Assembly: GCA_949361645.1 (NCBI GenBank)
Contig: OX442416.1
Coordinates: 18,408,323-18,472,322 of the forward strand
Source: Spongilla lacustris
Lineage: Eukaryota > Porifera > Demospongiae > Spongillida > Spongillidae
Reading direction: 5' to 3'
Length of the DNA: 64,000 nt
Each line of letters begins with the position of its first letter. The first letter of the stretch is position 1. The position numbers and the translations under genes are program-made. Shown piece after piece: positions 10,001-26,902 of this stretch. Under the pieces are notes generated by a model. The model did no database searches, was not told the origin of the DNA, and saw only the letters and a program-made list of their open reading frames with translations.

Positions 10001-10857
10001 GGAGGTCTGGTGGAGATAGGCAATCTGTCTGGGATCCTCCATTACAGGTAGCTACCCATTAGGTAAGCAGCCCCCCCCCCCCCCCCGCCCACACACACAC
10101 ACTCCTCCTGCTACCGGCCCCTCTTCCTCCTCCCCCCTCCAATTATTCCTTCAGAAGCTGCTTTCATAGGATCCAGTCACTACTGTGCAATCTCATTATC
10201 ACCATGACTACATTGGCAGTCATGGGGTAACAGACCAGAGTACTGCAACACCACCATGTCCCCACCCCCTCTAACACCTGCCCCACCCCCTCTAACACCT
10301 GCCCTACCCCATAAGGTGTTGAAAGATGTGATGTACATGTGCTTAAGTGGACATGAATTTACAGTTAGTGATATCAAATGTAATAAATTGATCACTGCAA
10401 AAATGGGAACAATAAAAATGTACATTAATACCAGTAATTCGTCATAATTGTCTGAAATGTAGTATCCACATCAATACCAGGAGTGGAAAGGAGACGTTCT
10501 ACACAAGTAGTATGACGTCCCGATGCAGCAAGGACTAATGGAGTATCACCATACTGGAGTGGGTACAATTGCTCAGTCAACATGGTGGGTACAATGTACA
10601 CATGTATATGTAGTACACAGTCATCAACATGGCTACTTCAAATGTGGTTAAGGACATTGGAGGCCTGTGTGGTAAAGTGTGCTGGCCAATCACATTGCAT
10701 TTAGTTATTACTGATAGTTTAGTATCCACCATCTGATAATGATTGAACAATATGTCTACCAAGGTGCAGAAGCTGCAATCGTGTTGCATGTTTATCATTT
10801 GAGAACCAAAAAGTGTAGTGGCTTGCTATGTCAGTGCAAATGCCTTATGTTAATAGT

Positions 10858-10920
10858 AAAGGGCGGATCCAGCGAGGGGGTCCTGGGGGTCTGGACCCCC
10901 TTCCCCCCCCCCCCCCCAAT
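10858..10920. mobile_element. Poly-G MITE fragment (left end)
   Basis: GGGCGGATCCAGCGAGGGGG followed by a GTCTGGACCCCC and C-run segment, like the left end of the CAGGGGCGGAT family. The right end is missing. Confidence 0.55.
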
Positions 10921-11326
10921 GAACCATGATGAATATAATTACTATCAATCTCCCTGTGCATAAAGGTGCTTTGTGCTTCGGTTTATTGTCCTTGACGACG
11001 CGTTGTTTAAAAGTGTTGCTTTGGATTCTTTATGTATCATAGGCGTCGGAAAGTAAATTACGAAATTTAACCCATACAATGACATCGTTCGTACATGTGA
11101 CAGCAACATAGAGACAATATACTATCTCTGGTGACACGTAAAATTGCATGCTTCGCCCCGCGATTTTTTCTATGACTTACTTGATCAGCATTAATACGTG
11201 CCAAGAGTTATGTGGTCAAAATAGTGGTGGGTTTTCAAACTGCCTGCTGAAGATTTATGCAGCTGTTTGCAGGATGTACAGGGGACGAAATAGAATACTG
11301 TTTATCGTTTGAAGTAGGTTAACCAT

Positions 11327-11518
11327 ATGAGTATGATGCAAATGGTAATCTTGCTAAGATGAGTATGATGCAAATGGTAATCTTGCTGAGATGAGTATGA
11401 TGCAAATGGTAATCTTGCTGAGATGAGTATGATGCAAATGGTAATCTTGCTGAGATTAGTATGATGCAAATGATAATCTTGCTGAGATGAGTATGATGCA
11501 AATGTTAATCTTGCTGAG
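11327..11518. repeat. Tandem repeat, 32-bp unit, six copies
   Basis: The unit is built on GATGAGTATGATGCAAATGG followed by TAATCTTGCTGA, with one to three substitutions per copy. The unit length is not a multiple of three, yet a minus-strand frame stays open, which is why repetitive ORFs appear. There are no spacers, so it is not a CRISPR array. Confidence 0.92.
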
Positions 11519-11609
11519 TGACCTACCTGAGCACTCTCCATGGCCAGCATGAAGTGCTTTTGGTATTTTGGTAGACTCACTTTTGGCATTCTGCCCCTCC
11601 CCCTCATCT

Positions 11610-11671
11610 ATTATTCATGTCGGACCCCCCCCCCCCCCCCCTTCACTGAATTCCTGTATCCGCCATTGTAG
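11610..11671. mobile_element. Poly-C MITE fragment (right end)
   Basis: TATTCATGTCGGACC, a C-run, then TTCCTGTATCCGCCATTG, matching the right end of the family at 61405-61450. Confidence 0.55.
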
Positions 11672-12439
11672 TCCTATTACCATGCAAATATTCAGTGGAC
11701 CAACTCACCCCAGTCTTAATGTTCACATCAATACCAGGAGTGGAAAGGAGATGTTCCACAATAGTAGTATGACCTTCCTTTGCAGCAAGATGTAATGGAG
11801 TATTACCACAATACTGGAGTGGGTACAATAGTTCAGCCAACATGGTGGGTACAATGTACACATGTACATGTATTATATGGTCATCAACATGGCCTTTCAT
11901 ATATGACATCACAATGGTGTACACATTTACATGCAAACATTGCTGATGGGGTTGAAGGGGAGGGGATACCAGGGACACACTGGTGTTTGTGCGTAGGCTT
12001 AGAAGCAGTGGGATTCTTTTTGAAATCATTGGAATCAGATGTGAATACAATATACCTTCCTCTTTAAACACATATTTCAAGATAATTATATATATATATA
12101 ATTGGGACAGTTTCCGAGAAAATGATACTTCGCTTTTATATTTATAATGTTATAAAATTTCCTTATGTTTGAATCACTATAACTTCCCAATGGTTAAAGC
12201 TATCCACTTGCTATTTCCAACACTTCATACCACACCAATTCTGTATGGTAAAATACATTTTGGGGTCTTGCACATGCTCCGTGCCAGTATTACAACATTC
12301 GATACCCCACCGGGTTCAAACACGACATAACTCTCTGTAGGAATAATCAAATCGCTTCAAATTCGGTTTGTAGGTAGAGAGGTCCTATACCTATCGATTT
12401 GTTCTGTTCGTTAATTTTTGTATGATCCGTTAAGGAGAT

Positions 12440-12705
12440 ATAGCTGTGCAAAGTAGGTACACGTTTCCCGCTCGAATCGCGCCGTTGTACTTGCGTGAAC
12501 CGCTTCCATTCACCGGAGTACATGAATATGCAACTACTTCCTGTGGGCTGAGACTTTGATAACTTATAGCCACACCTATACTGCGCTGGGTAAGTATCGT
12601 CCCTGTCTCCCTGTCGCTGTTGTTATTCGTTGTTCTTCTTAAATGATATGGCGACGTATCAAACGACTGAAGACGAGCTCGTATAGGGCTTCAATCGGCG
12701 GACGC
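12440..12705 (+). promoter_or_regulatory. CpG-rich promoter-like segment with consensus splice donor (left arm)
   Basis: A CpG-rich stretch (CGCGCCGTTG, ACCGCTTCC) is followed by CTGCGCTGG|GTAAGTATCG near 12580-12598, a textbook GTAAGT donor, and then by ATGGCGACG. It is mirrored in the right arm (about 34440-34680). The look is of a 5' UTR exon and intron from a host-type gene, oriented inward in both arms. Promoter activity is inferred only. Confidence 0.35.
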
Positions 12706-12894
12706 GTTCGAGGTTCGAGCTGTACAAATACGACGATCGATATTCAAGATCCATTCGATGAGGATGGGGAGATTGATAACATTAGTGACGGCGGTCGTAT
12801 CACTGACGATGGTCCTAAATCACTAAAGGAGCCACCAGCCCCACCCCCTCATCTGCAGGCACTCTACTTCATAGCCACACATTGCAAGTCCTGA
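12643..12894 (+). CDS. Short acidic ORF in left arm
   Basis: 83 codons, no family recognised. The central part (IDIQDPFDEDGEIDNISDGG) is acidic and coding-like and is followed by a proline-rich stretch (EPPAPPPHLQ). The same reading is preserved on the right arm (minus, about 32494-32705), but the arms are nearly identical as DNA, so this is not independent support. In the right arm the 5' end is cut off by the 1730-bp hairpin. It could be a captured exon. Confidence 0.25.
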   Translation: MIWRRIKRLKTSSYRASIGGRVRGSSCTNTTIDIQDPFDEDGEIDNISDGGRITDDGPKSLKEPPAPPPHLQALYFIATHCKS

Positions 12895-13850
12895 CAGCAG
12901 CCCCGCACAACCATCGGACGCCATGCAGAGCCACCAACCCACTCGCACCACCTATGAAACCACCCACCCATATCAGACCCTACGCACCAGCTAACCAATG
13001 GAGTCAGCATACACCGGCTCTCTCACTGAAAATAGAGTTGGCAGCCCCCACAATTTCAGTACCAGTTAGCACCAATGAAGCCATTACAGAAAATGTTATC
13101 AGACTGTCAGCATGCAGGGGTCATTGGGGTCCCCAACCATAATGCAGGCCCTCACACCACAAGTGGAATCAGCACTCCGACAATTTCAGGGGAGCCATGA
13201 ACTGGAGCCACACATGCCCCCACTACCGATGGAATCATTAGCCCTCATTTGGCAGCTCCTACATACAGGGGCCAGCCCCCACGGCCCTATCTCCCACCAG
13301 CTATCCTTCACTACAAGTTAAGTCAGCCGTAGCAGCTCTCTAGTACTATACAAGTGCACAATACCAGTGATCATTCACTGCAAGTTCAAGAAGCCAATAG
13401 AGCCACCAGCCGCCATCACTGCAATTGCACTTCCCCATCACTGCAACTGAACTTAACAGCCTCATGACAAGTGTACTTACATTTCATGCAAGTCACCAGC
13501 CCTCCTAACGATGGGCCTGCACTGCCAGCAGGGGTGCATGCACGCACAAGCAGGGGTCAATACGTATGATGCCGGTGGAGATGCCAGCCCACACACTACA
13601 AGTAGTCCCCACAATTACAAACAGTACCAGTGCAACCACTAGCCCTCACTCAGCCCCCATGGCCCTACCTGTCTATCAGCAGCCATCAATGCAATTTAAT
13701 ATTAATAGTGCCACACCTCAGGTCCAGTTAGCACCAGCTCCAGTGGGCATTACAGTTGACAGCTCTGCAATGGACAGTGCAAACTCTAAAGCAGACAGCC
13801 TACTAGAGAGCAGACTGATAAGTATAACCTACAGCAGGCACATGTGGAGC
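12830..13850. repeat. Irregular CAGCCCCCAC / GCCAGCAGGGG repeat block, left arm
   Basis: A degenerate repeat rich in CACTGCAAGT, GCCAGCCC and GGAGATGCCAGCCCACAC words, mirrored at about 31530-32560. The same words recur in the second palindrome (about 47790-48300 and 52520-53050). Frames here are conserved between arms only because the DNA is. Confidence 0.7.
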
Positions 13851-13859
13851 AGGCCCTCT

Positions 13860-16800
13860 GGCAGTGGGCACAGCATCAGATGACACCGGACACTTGTACA
13901 GTGACACAACACACAGCTGTGGTGTTAACGTCTCAGCACTAAGACAGCTGTGGAGTGAACATCACAGATAATAGACAACTGAACCGTATGGCAGATAGCT
14001 ACAGAGCAGGCAGCCAAGTAACTACGGCAGACAACTGGAGTGGGGACTACAGTAGACGGCTGTGCAGTGGACACTACAACTTTAGGCAGAAAGCTACATG
14101 TACAGAGCAGTCAGATGAGTACATGTACCTACAGCAGGCACATGTAGAATGGACCTAAGGCAGTGGGCACTAAATCAGACACCACCAGACACTTGTGAAA
14201 TGACACAACCCACAGCTTTGGTGCATGTTAACATCACAGCACTGTAACAGCTGTGGAGTGAATACCTTAGCGCTAGCATCATAGCAGACACCAATGCAGT
14301 GAACATCACAGCAGAGACGGCTGTGGAGCAAACTTGACAGTAGAGGCATCTGTGGAGTGAACATCACAGCAGACATTTCTGGAGTGAAAATCACACCAGA
14401 CAGCTGTGAAGTGAACATCACTGCAGCTAACAGACGACTGGACCCTATGGCAGATAGCTGGGGAGCAGGAAGCCTAGTAACTATGGCAGACAACTGGATT
14501 GGGCATTACAGTAGACAGCTCTGCAATGGACAGTGCAGACACTAAGGAAGACAGCCTAGCCAAGAGCTAGAGAGCAGACAGATACATGAAAGTACCTATA
14601 CAGCAGGCACATGCATGTGGAGCAGTGCAGTGGGCACTGCATCAGACAACACCGGACACTTGTTAAGTGACACGTACAAACAACACACAGTTGTGGTGTT
14701 AACATCACACAACGCCAAAGCTAATAGACAACTGGGCCCTCTGGCAGATAGCTGTGGATCAGGCAGCCAAGTAACAATGGCAGACAACTGGAGTGGGCAC
14801 TACAGTAGATGGCTATCCAGCGGACAGTAGAACTTTAGGCAGATAGCTACGGAGTAGGCAGATGCTCAGGCACATGTGCATTGGACCTAAGGCAGTGGGC
14901 ACTAACACCGGACACTTGTGCAGTGACACAACACACAGCTTTGATGTTAACATCACAGCTCACTGTGACAGCTGTGGAGTGAATACCTTAGCATCATAGC
15001 AGACACTGATGCAGTGAACATCACAGCAGACAAGTGAACATCACAGCATACGTTTCTGGAGTAAATATCACAGCAGATAGATTTGAGGTGAACATCACAG
15101 CAGACATATGTGAACATCACACCAGACAGCTGTGAAGTGAACATCACTGCAGCTAACAGACAACTGGACCATGTAGCAGATAGCTGTGGAGCAAGCAGCC
15201 AAGTACCTATGGCAGACAACTGGAGTGGGCATTACAGTAGAAAGCTCTGCAAGGGACAGTGCAGACACTAAGGAAGACAGCCTAGCCAAGAGCTAGAGAG
15301 CAGACAGATAAGTACCTACAGCAGGCAAATGTGGAGCAGTGCAGTGGGCACTGCATCAGATGACCCCGGACACTTGTGCAGTGACACAACACACAGCTGT
15401 GGTGTTAACATCTCATCACTAAGACAGCTGAGGAGTTAACATCACAGCTAATAGACAACTGGACCCTATGGCAGGTAGCTGTGCAGCAGGCAGCCAAGTA
15501 ACTGTGGCAGACAACTGGAGTGGGGACTGCAGTAGACGGCTATGCAGTGGACAGTACAACTTTAGGCAGATAACTCTGGGGCAGGCAGAGGAGTACATGT
15601 ACCTACAGCAGGCACAAATAGAATGGACCTTAGGCAGTGGGCACTAAATCAGATGACACCGCGGACACTTGTGAAGTGACACGGCACACAGCTTTGGTGT
15701 AGGACTGAGACAGTGGTGTAGTGAACGTCACAGCTAATAGACAACTGAACCCTATGGCAGATACATGTAGCTGTAGAGCAGGCAACCAAGTAACTATGGC
15801 AGACAACTGGAGTTGGCACTGCAGTAGATAGCTATGCAATGGACAGTAGAACTTAAGGCTGACAATACCCTAGTCTACAGCTATGGACCAGGCAGATAAG
15901 TGCATTTACCTATAGCAGGCACATGTGGAATGGACCTACAGCAGTGGGAAAACTAAATCAGATGACACCGACACTTGTTAAGTGACACAACACACAGCTT
16001 TGGTGTTAACACCACAGTACTGTGAGAGCTGTGGAATGAATTCCTTAGCATCATATAAGACACCAATGCAGTGAACATCACAGCAGATGGCTGTGGAGCA
16101 TACTTGACAGTAGAGGCATCTGTAGAGTGAACAACAACAGACATTTCTTGCAGCTAACAGACAACTGGACCCTATGGCAGATAGCTGTGGAGCAGGCAGC
16201 CTAGTAACTACGGCAGACAGGGCATTACAGTAGACAGCTCTGCAATGGACAGTTAAGACTCTAAGGACGACAGCCTATCCTACAGCTAGAGATACAGACT
16301 GATAAGTACCTACAGCAGGCCCGTGTGAGGCGGGCCCTAAGGCAGTGGACACTACATCAGATGACACCAGACACAGCTGTGGTGTTAACATCACAGCACT
16401 GTGACAGCTGTGGAGTGAATGTCTGGAACCGTTCTTCAATATAGTGTTACTATGTCAAAGAATGGTTCCAGACAGGCCAGAACCATTCTATTGTGGTAAT
16501 GGGAACCGGGTGTTAGCCTTGACAGGCCAGCACCGTTCTAGCATGGTAGTGTGAACGGAGTGTAATAGACAACTGGACCTTATGGCACTGAGATAGCTGT
16601 GGAGCAGGCAGTTAAGTAACTATGGCAGACAACTGGAGTGGGCACTACAGTAGACAGCTATGCAGTGGACAGTAAAAATTAAGGCTGACAATGCCCTAGC
16701 CTACAGCTACATGTATGGATCAGGCAGATAAGCCGTGTATCTACAGCAGGTACATGTAGAATGGACTTAAGGCAGCGGTCACTAAATCAGACGACACCGG

Positions 16801-16970
16801 ATACTACGTTAAGTGACATAGCACACAGCTTTGGTGTTAACATCACAGCACTGAGACAGCTGTGGAGTGAATACCTTAGCATCATAGCAGACACTGGTGC
16901 CACAGCAGATGGCTGTGGAGCAAACTTGACAGTAGAGGCATCTGTGGATTGAGCGTCATAGCAGACAACT
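13860..16970. repeat. Higher-order minisatellite array, left arm
   Basis: The basal words are GTGGAGTGAACATCACAGC, AGACAGCTGT and GGCAGACAACTGGAGTGGGC. They are grouped in blocks of about 300-450 bp marked by ACACCGGACACTTG-type words (13885, 14198, 14653, 14906, 15364, 15657, 15967, 16367, 16796). The mirror image lies at about 29100-31520 on the right with a different copy number. No conserved protein was seen. Confidence 0.85.
16421..16473. repeat. Hairpin inside left-arm array
   Basis: GTCTGGAACCGTTCTT at 16421 and AAGAATGGTTCCAGAC ending at 16473 form a 16-bp stem with one mismatch and a loop of about 21 nt. Two partial repeats follow (ACAGGCCAGAACCATTCTA, GACAGGCCAGCACCGTTCTA). No counterpart was found in the right arm. 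Confidence 0.75.
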
Positions 16971-17509
16971 GTGAAATGAACCCCTCTTACAGACTGGGTT
17001 ATAACTATTCCTTACATCTATATGCTTTGTTGAACATGTACATAAAAATGTAAATGCAGCAATCCAGTTATTTATTGTGCACTGCATGGGCTGATAACAC
17101 TACTAGTACTGGCTGGTAGACCTGGACATGCCTCATGAAACAGTGAAACAGTTCCTACTGCCTATACAGGGTGTCCACAAATGAACGCAACGCTTTTGAT
17201 TGTGAATAACTTTTGATAGGATGGAGCAAAAAATCTGGTATTTTGAAACAGAGTTGGTCGGTTTCCTCAAATTTTTTTCCATTAATTTAATTAATACATT
17301 ATTAATAATGCTAATCAATTTTAATAAGCACAACAAATTAACTGATTTAAAAGTTCTTCGTGTTCAGGTATCGGTTGTAAAGCTTCGATCAAAATATTGG
17401 ATTTTTTTTCCACCTACTAAACTGAAACTACGATCCACTGCCTATTTTTCTTCGCATACGCATGCGCACACGACCTCGTCCTAAGACTTAATCTCGTGAT
17501 TAAATCGCT

Positions 17510-17660
17510 GTTATAGTCACGTGATAATACGGAGGCGGATCTTTAAGCACTCAGACTGATGCCCCACCTTCTTGTGGGTGTCACATCACGTGATATAATT
17601 CGAAGGCGGATGCAACTCCGTATGCCCCACCTCCTACGTGGGTGTTGCGAGCCCACTTTT
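17510..17660. repeat. Duplicated CACGTGAT-GGCGGAT-GCCCCACC module
   Basis: Two modules of about 65 bp each have TCACGTGATA, GGCGGAT and a GCCCCACCT..GTGGGTGT hairpin. The mirrored pair lies at about 28285-28440. The palindromic CACGTG core is an E-box; binding is inference. Confidence 0.6.
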
Positions 17661-17999
17661 AATTAGCCTTCTCTAAGCTAATTATCCATGTTTACAAGCA
17701 TCGAATGTGGTGCGCCTCAATTAGCACAATCGCACAGAGAGGCAATGAACGGTGTGGTACATGTACGTACGGATCGATATGCGGTGCCATTCTGTGAGTT
17801 AGTGAATCTGAGACGCACACACGCGGGTTAGTAGACACGCAAGAATGAAATGTAAGAATTGATCACATACCTTCCAGCTCTCTCAGAGCTAATAATAGCC
17901 TATACCAGCATCTCAAGCAGCACGCAGTAACTTGTGCGCAGACCTGATTTTGTCTCATAGCTAGGCTACATGTATATCGCTGTGTCTACGGCTTAAAAA

Positions 18000-19568
18000 A
18001 TACTTTTGTGTCATGTCAGTGCCATTTATGGAAGCCTCGTACCATCCATATGTGAAGGGTCAGTGAGCATTCAAGCCTCCATCTAAGGGTGTGCTTTCAT
18101 TTAAATTGTAACGTTGTGTGTTATTCCTTCAGTAAAAATAACGGAATAGGTATGGGGAAAGTTCCAGTTTTAAAGAAAGGCCTGTGTGCTTTGCAATCAT
18201 GATGTGAGCTACCCTTAATTATTGCTGGTTTTAGATGATAGTGTGCACAAATTCTGTTACTTAGGGTGAATTTATTTTAAAGCACTGACAAATGTTGCCA
18301 ACCTCCAGCAAGGTTTTAGATGATTTGTTTAAAGAGAAGCTGTGCTTTACTTTCAATGCTCTATTTTTTGAAGCTCGTGTATGGATGATATCATGGAAAG
18401 TGTGCCGTTTAAAGATAGGGTGTGCTTTAATTTCAATGCATAAAATTTTGAGTCTCTAAGCTAGATACCTCGTTTTAAATAACAAACCTATGTGCTTGCA
18501 TCAAGTTGTAGCTATTTCCGTATCATAATGTTTTTAACCTTTGCTAATGGATATCTGTTACTTTATGCTTAACAGCCTAATATTGCAACCTACCAGTTAG
18601 GATTGGGGAAAGATGAATCATGTAGGGACAGACTGTAGTATTTAAGTGAGTCGTGTTTTTATGTTAGGGGCCGATGCTTTCGTTTTAGAGTATCAGCTCA
18701 TGTGTCAAGATGATTTCATGGAAAGAGTACTAGTGCCATTTAAAGATAGGGTGTGCTTTAATTTCAATGCATAACACATGGGTAGGCTATCTTATTTAGG
18801 AAAAGCCTATAGATCTAGTTGTGATTTGAAGAATTGCTTAGTATCAACTTGCATCGTGATGTGGGCCTCTTGGCTAGTTCCAGATCATGTTGTTCTTAAA
18901 TTATGCTTTAACAGACTCCTTTGTTATGTCGCAGTTTTTTAAAGCATTGAATAATGTTTACAGCTTCCAGCAAGGTTTAAAATGTTTGGGAAGATAGCTG
19001 TGTCTTAAGACAACAATTACATGCATCATGTTGTGATCCTAGCTCTTAGGTACATGTAGTTCTCAGATGTTGCTATAATGAAATGGACTTCAGGAGATCC
19101 CTGTTGTGATGTTGCAAGCCTCCTGCTAGGTTTTAGATGGTTGGATATAAGTGTGGTGCATGTCCTTACATCAATAATATTGTGAGACTTTTAGCTACTC
19201 AGTACTGCGTCACCAAGTCAATGTAGGGTACTCTCTGCTTTAAGAGACTCAGGTGTTACATGTGTATGTGTGCTTAGAAAAGCTCTGTGTTCTTGAAAAT
19301 GTATGTTAAAGCTACAAATTACATATGTAGGAACTGTAGAGTATTGGCTGTTTTAAGAAAGAGATGTTGTGAGCAATTTAGCTAATTACAAGTTCCCTGG
19401 ACATTGTGCATGCATGTGAGCACTAAGTATCTGAGGGTATGCTTTAATTTCATACCATCCAGTTATGTGTTTGCACACCAAAGGGTTGAGCATACTGTTA
19501 AAGTATGCACTTGAAAAACTTCTGGCTAAATGAGGGTGTGCTTTTATTCAAATGTTGTGAGCTTCATG

Positions 19569-19642
<74 letters not shown>

Positions 19643-22110
19643 ATGTGTGTGTGTATGTGTGCGTGTGCGTGTATATGTTATTGATGGTAGAGTCTCTATT
19701 TTAAAAACCTCAGGACTGTTGTTATGGGAGGATTGATTTCATTTTTGATTACAAGCCTCCAGCTAAGTTTCAGATGTGTATTTTTCATAGAGTTGTCGTT
19801 GCATCATGATCAGGTTGTGATTGAGCCATGTAGCTAGTTCAATATCATAATGTTTGTTATTGCATATGCTTTAAGGCCCTCTTATTTTAAGTGACTCATG
19901 TCTTTATGTCATGGTGTGCTTATCAACTCAATTGTGTCAAACTTTCAGCTAGATTTTAAAATGCCATTTTATAAGAGAAGGAATGCATCATGTAGCAAGT
20001 TCGCATTTCATAGTTGGACCAACATGTGGGCAGATTCTCTTGTTTTGTTATGTGAGCTTCCAATCCCTGACGAGTAAGTAATATTTGCACAAAATGATTG
20101 TGCATGCTGCTGAGGTATGAAAACTGCTGTGTTAAATGAGGGTGTGCTTTCATTGAAAATGTAAAGTTGTGAGCTTCAAGCTGCAATTCCCACCCCAGAT
20201 CCTTTTTTGGTGCTTATGAATGGATGGGCTCTCTTCTTCTTAAATGCACGACTCAGACGAGCCTTGTTGTGATAAATGTATGAAGGAGTGTTTTTAGATA
20301 ATGTTACAAGCCAGCAGTTAGGTTCACAATGCTTGGATTTAAGAGCGGTGCATGACATTGTTTCATGTTACAACCCCGTTAGCTAGTTCCCAGGTTATGG
20401 TGGGCATCATATTTTTATGTGCTTTCATTTCATGGCATTGAGTGATGTAATATGTTGCATAAGGTAAATGTGCATGTTGTTGAAATATTTGTTTAAGGGT
20501 AATATGTAATATTTGTTTTTAAAAGAGAAGCCTAGGTTTTACATGGTTGTGAAGAAAAGAGGTGTGCTTTGCATGATGATGTTAGCCTCTTAGCTAGCTC
20601 CCAGATCACAATTTGTGCTTTTGTTTATGTTGAGAGTATGCTCTTTTATTTAAGACATTCACGTTGTACATGTATGTTAGGGAGTGCTTTCATTTCAGAG
20701 TATATGTGTTGAGCCTCTAGCTAGGTGTTAGATGATTTGGAAAACTGCTGTGTTAAGAGGAGTGCTTTAGTTTGAATGCATCATGTTGCAAACTTCTCAT
20801 CCAATATCCCAGTCTGTTGCTTATGTATGAGTATTTATCTTATTTAAGTTCTCCAACTTCATGAAAGGTTGTGCTTTTATCTCATAGCATCCAGTTATGC
20901 AATGTTTCCCAAGGTGATATGCTGTTGAAGTACAATGCATGTGCTAAGAAAATCCCTGTGTTAAATAAGGGTGTGCTATTTATTGTAATATTGTGAGCTT
21001 CTAGCTTTAATTTGTGATTCCTTTAAAAAAATTACATGTAAATAGTAGTCTCTGCTTAATTTTATATCTGTATGTTTTAGATGAGTGGGAAGTGCCATTT
21101 TAAGAGAGGGCGTGCTTTGATTCATCACGTTGCCTACATGTATGTATGGGTAGACACTCTCCACTCTCTTCTTTAAGAGACTCCTGTTTTCAAGCATCAC
21201 ATTTTCGGATGATTAGATGCATCATGTTGTGAGGTACCTAGCTGGTGTCCAGATTATGTACATAAATGGCTGCTTTGCTTTAAGAGACACTTGTGTGCAT
21301 TCATTTCAAAGCTATCTGTAATAAAATTTTGAACTATGTGCTTAGAAAACCTCTGCATTAAATGACGGAGTGATAATTGGGAAGAATGCTGTTTTAAGAC
21401 AGCAGCTGCTTTAATGCATCCTGTTTTAGCCCCTAAGCTAGGTACAGATATGATTAAGCTGGGGTCTAAGGTTTTATGTGATATGCATGTTGCGTGTTCC
21501 AGTTTTCATAGTGAGGCTATGTATGCAGGGGTAGATTCTCTGGTTTTTTTGTTTTGTTTTTTGTTGTTGGTTTTTTGTTATGTGAATATGTGCTTTCAAT
21601 ACAGACAGTAATTTAATCCTGCACTAATTGAGCAATTTACACATGCTGTTAAAGTTTGTGCTTGGAAGAGCTCTGTGTTAAGTTAGCCGAGCTTTCATGA
21701 TACAAATGCTGTAAGCTTAACTTAGAGCTGTGTCACTTTTGTGTGTTATTCATTTAAAAGTAAGGTTAGGGGTATTCTCTGCTTAAAAATACAGGCTGTG
21801 TAAGATTACAGTTTTAAGAGAGGTGTACATTGCATCATAATGTGTTAGTTTCCAGATCACAACTTGTGCTGTTGGTTATGTATGGTCAGGCTCTCGTCTC
21901 ATGGAGACACATGTTGTGTGCTTTCATTTTTAAGTATCAACTATGTTGCAAGCCACATAGATTTCCAAGGCATGGATTTAAGAGTGGTTAGTTTTCAGGT
22001 CATAGTGTCAGTGCTCAAGTATGGGTAGACCAGCTTACAACTTTAATAGATTCCTGTCGTTATGTGTGCCTAGAAAATGTCTGTGTTAAATGAGGCTGGT
22101 TGTACTAGCT
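18000..22110. repeat. Degenerate tandem array (about 90-130-bp units), left inner arm
   Basis: Recurrent words appear in fixed order: GTGTGCTTT(A/C)ATTTCA, a GTTGTGAGC(C/T)T word, (C)TAGCTAGG or TAGCTAGTTCC, TTTTAGATGAT and TTTAAGAGA, then the next GTGCTTT. At least 20 units can be followed, with strong divergence. There is no ORF above 70 codons other than over the TG tract. Confidence 0.7.
19571..19675. repeat. (TG)n microsatellite
   Basis: About 35 pure TG units, then imperfect ones (GCGTGTGCGTGTATATG). It is mirrored by the longer AC tract at 25209. Confidence 0.95.
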
Positions 22111-22139
22111 TTCAACATGTATGAACTGTCACAACATTC

Positions 22140-26740
<4,601 letters not shown>

Positions 26741-26902
26741 ACTGCGTGCTGCTTGAGATGCTGGTATAGGCTATTATTAGCTCTGAGAGAGCTGGAAGGT
26801 ATGTGATCAATTCTTACATTTCATTCTTGCGTGTCTACTAACCCGCGTGTGTGCGTCTCAGATTCACTAACTCACAGAATGGCACCGCATATCGATCCGT
26901 TC

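Noticed and set aside
11327..11518. CRISPR-like array
   Set aside because: Units of 32 bp are contiguous with no spacers, and the DNA is clearly eukaryotic.
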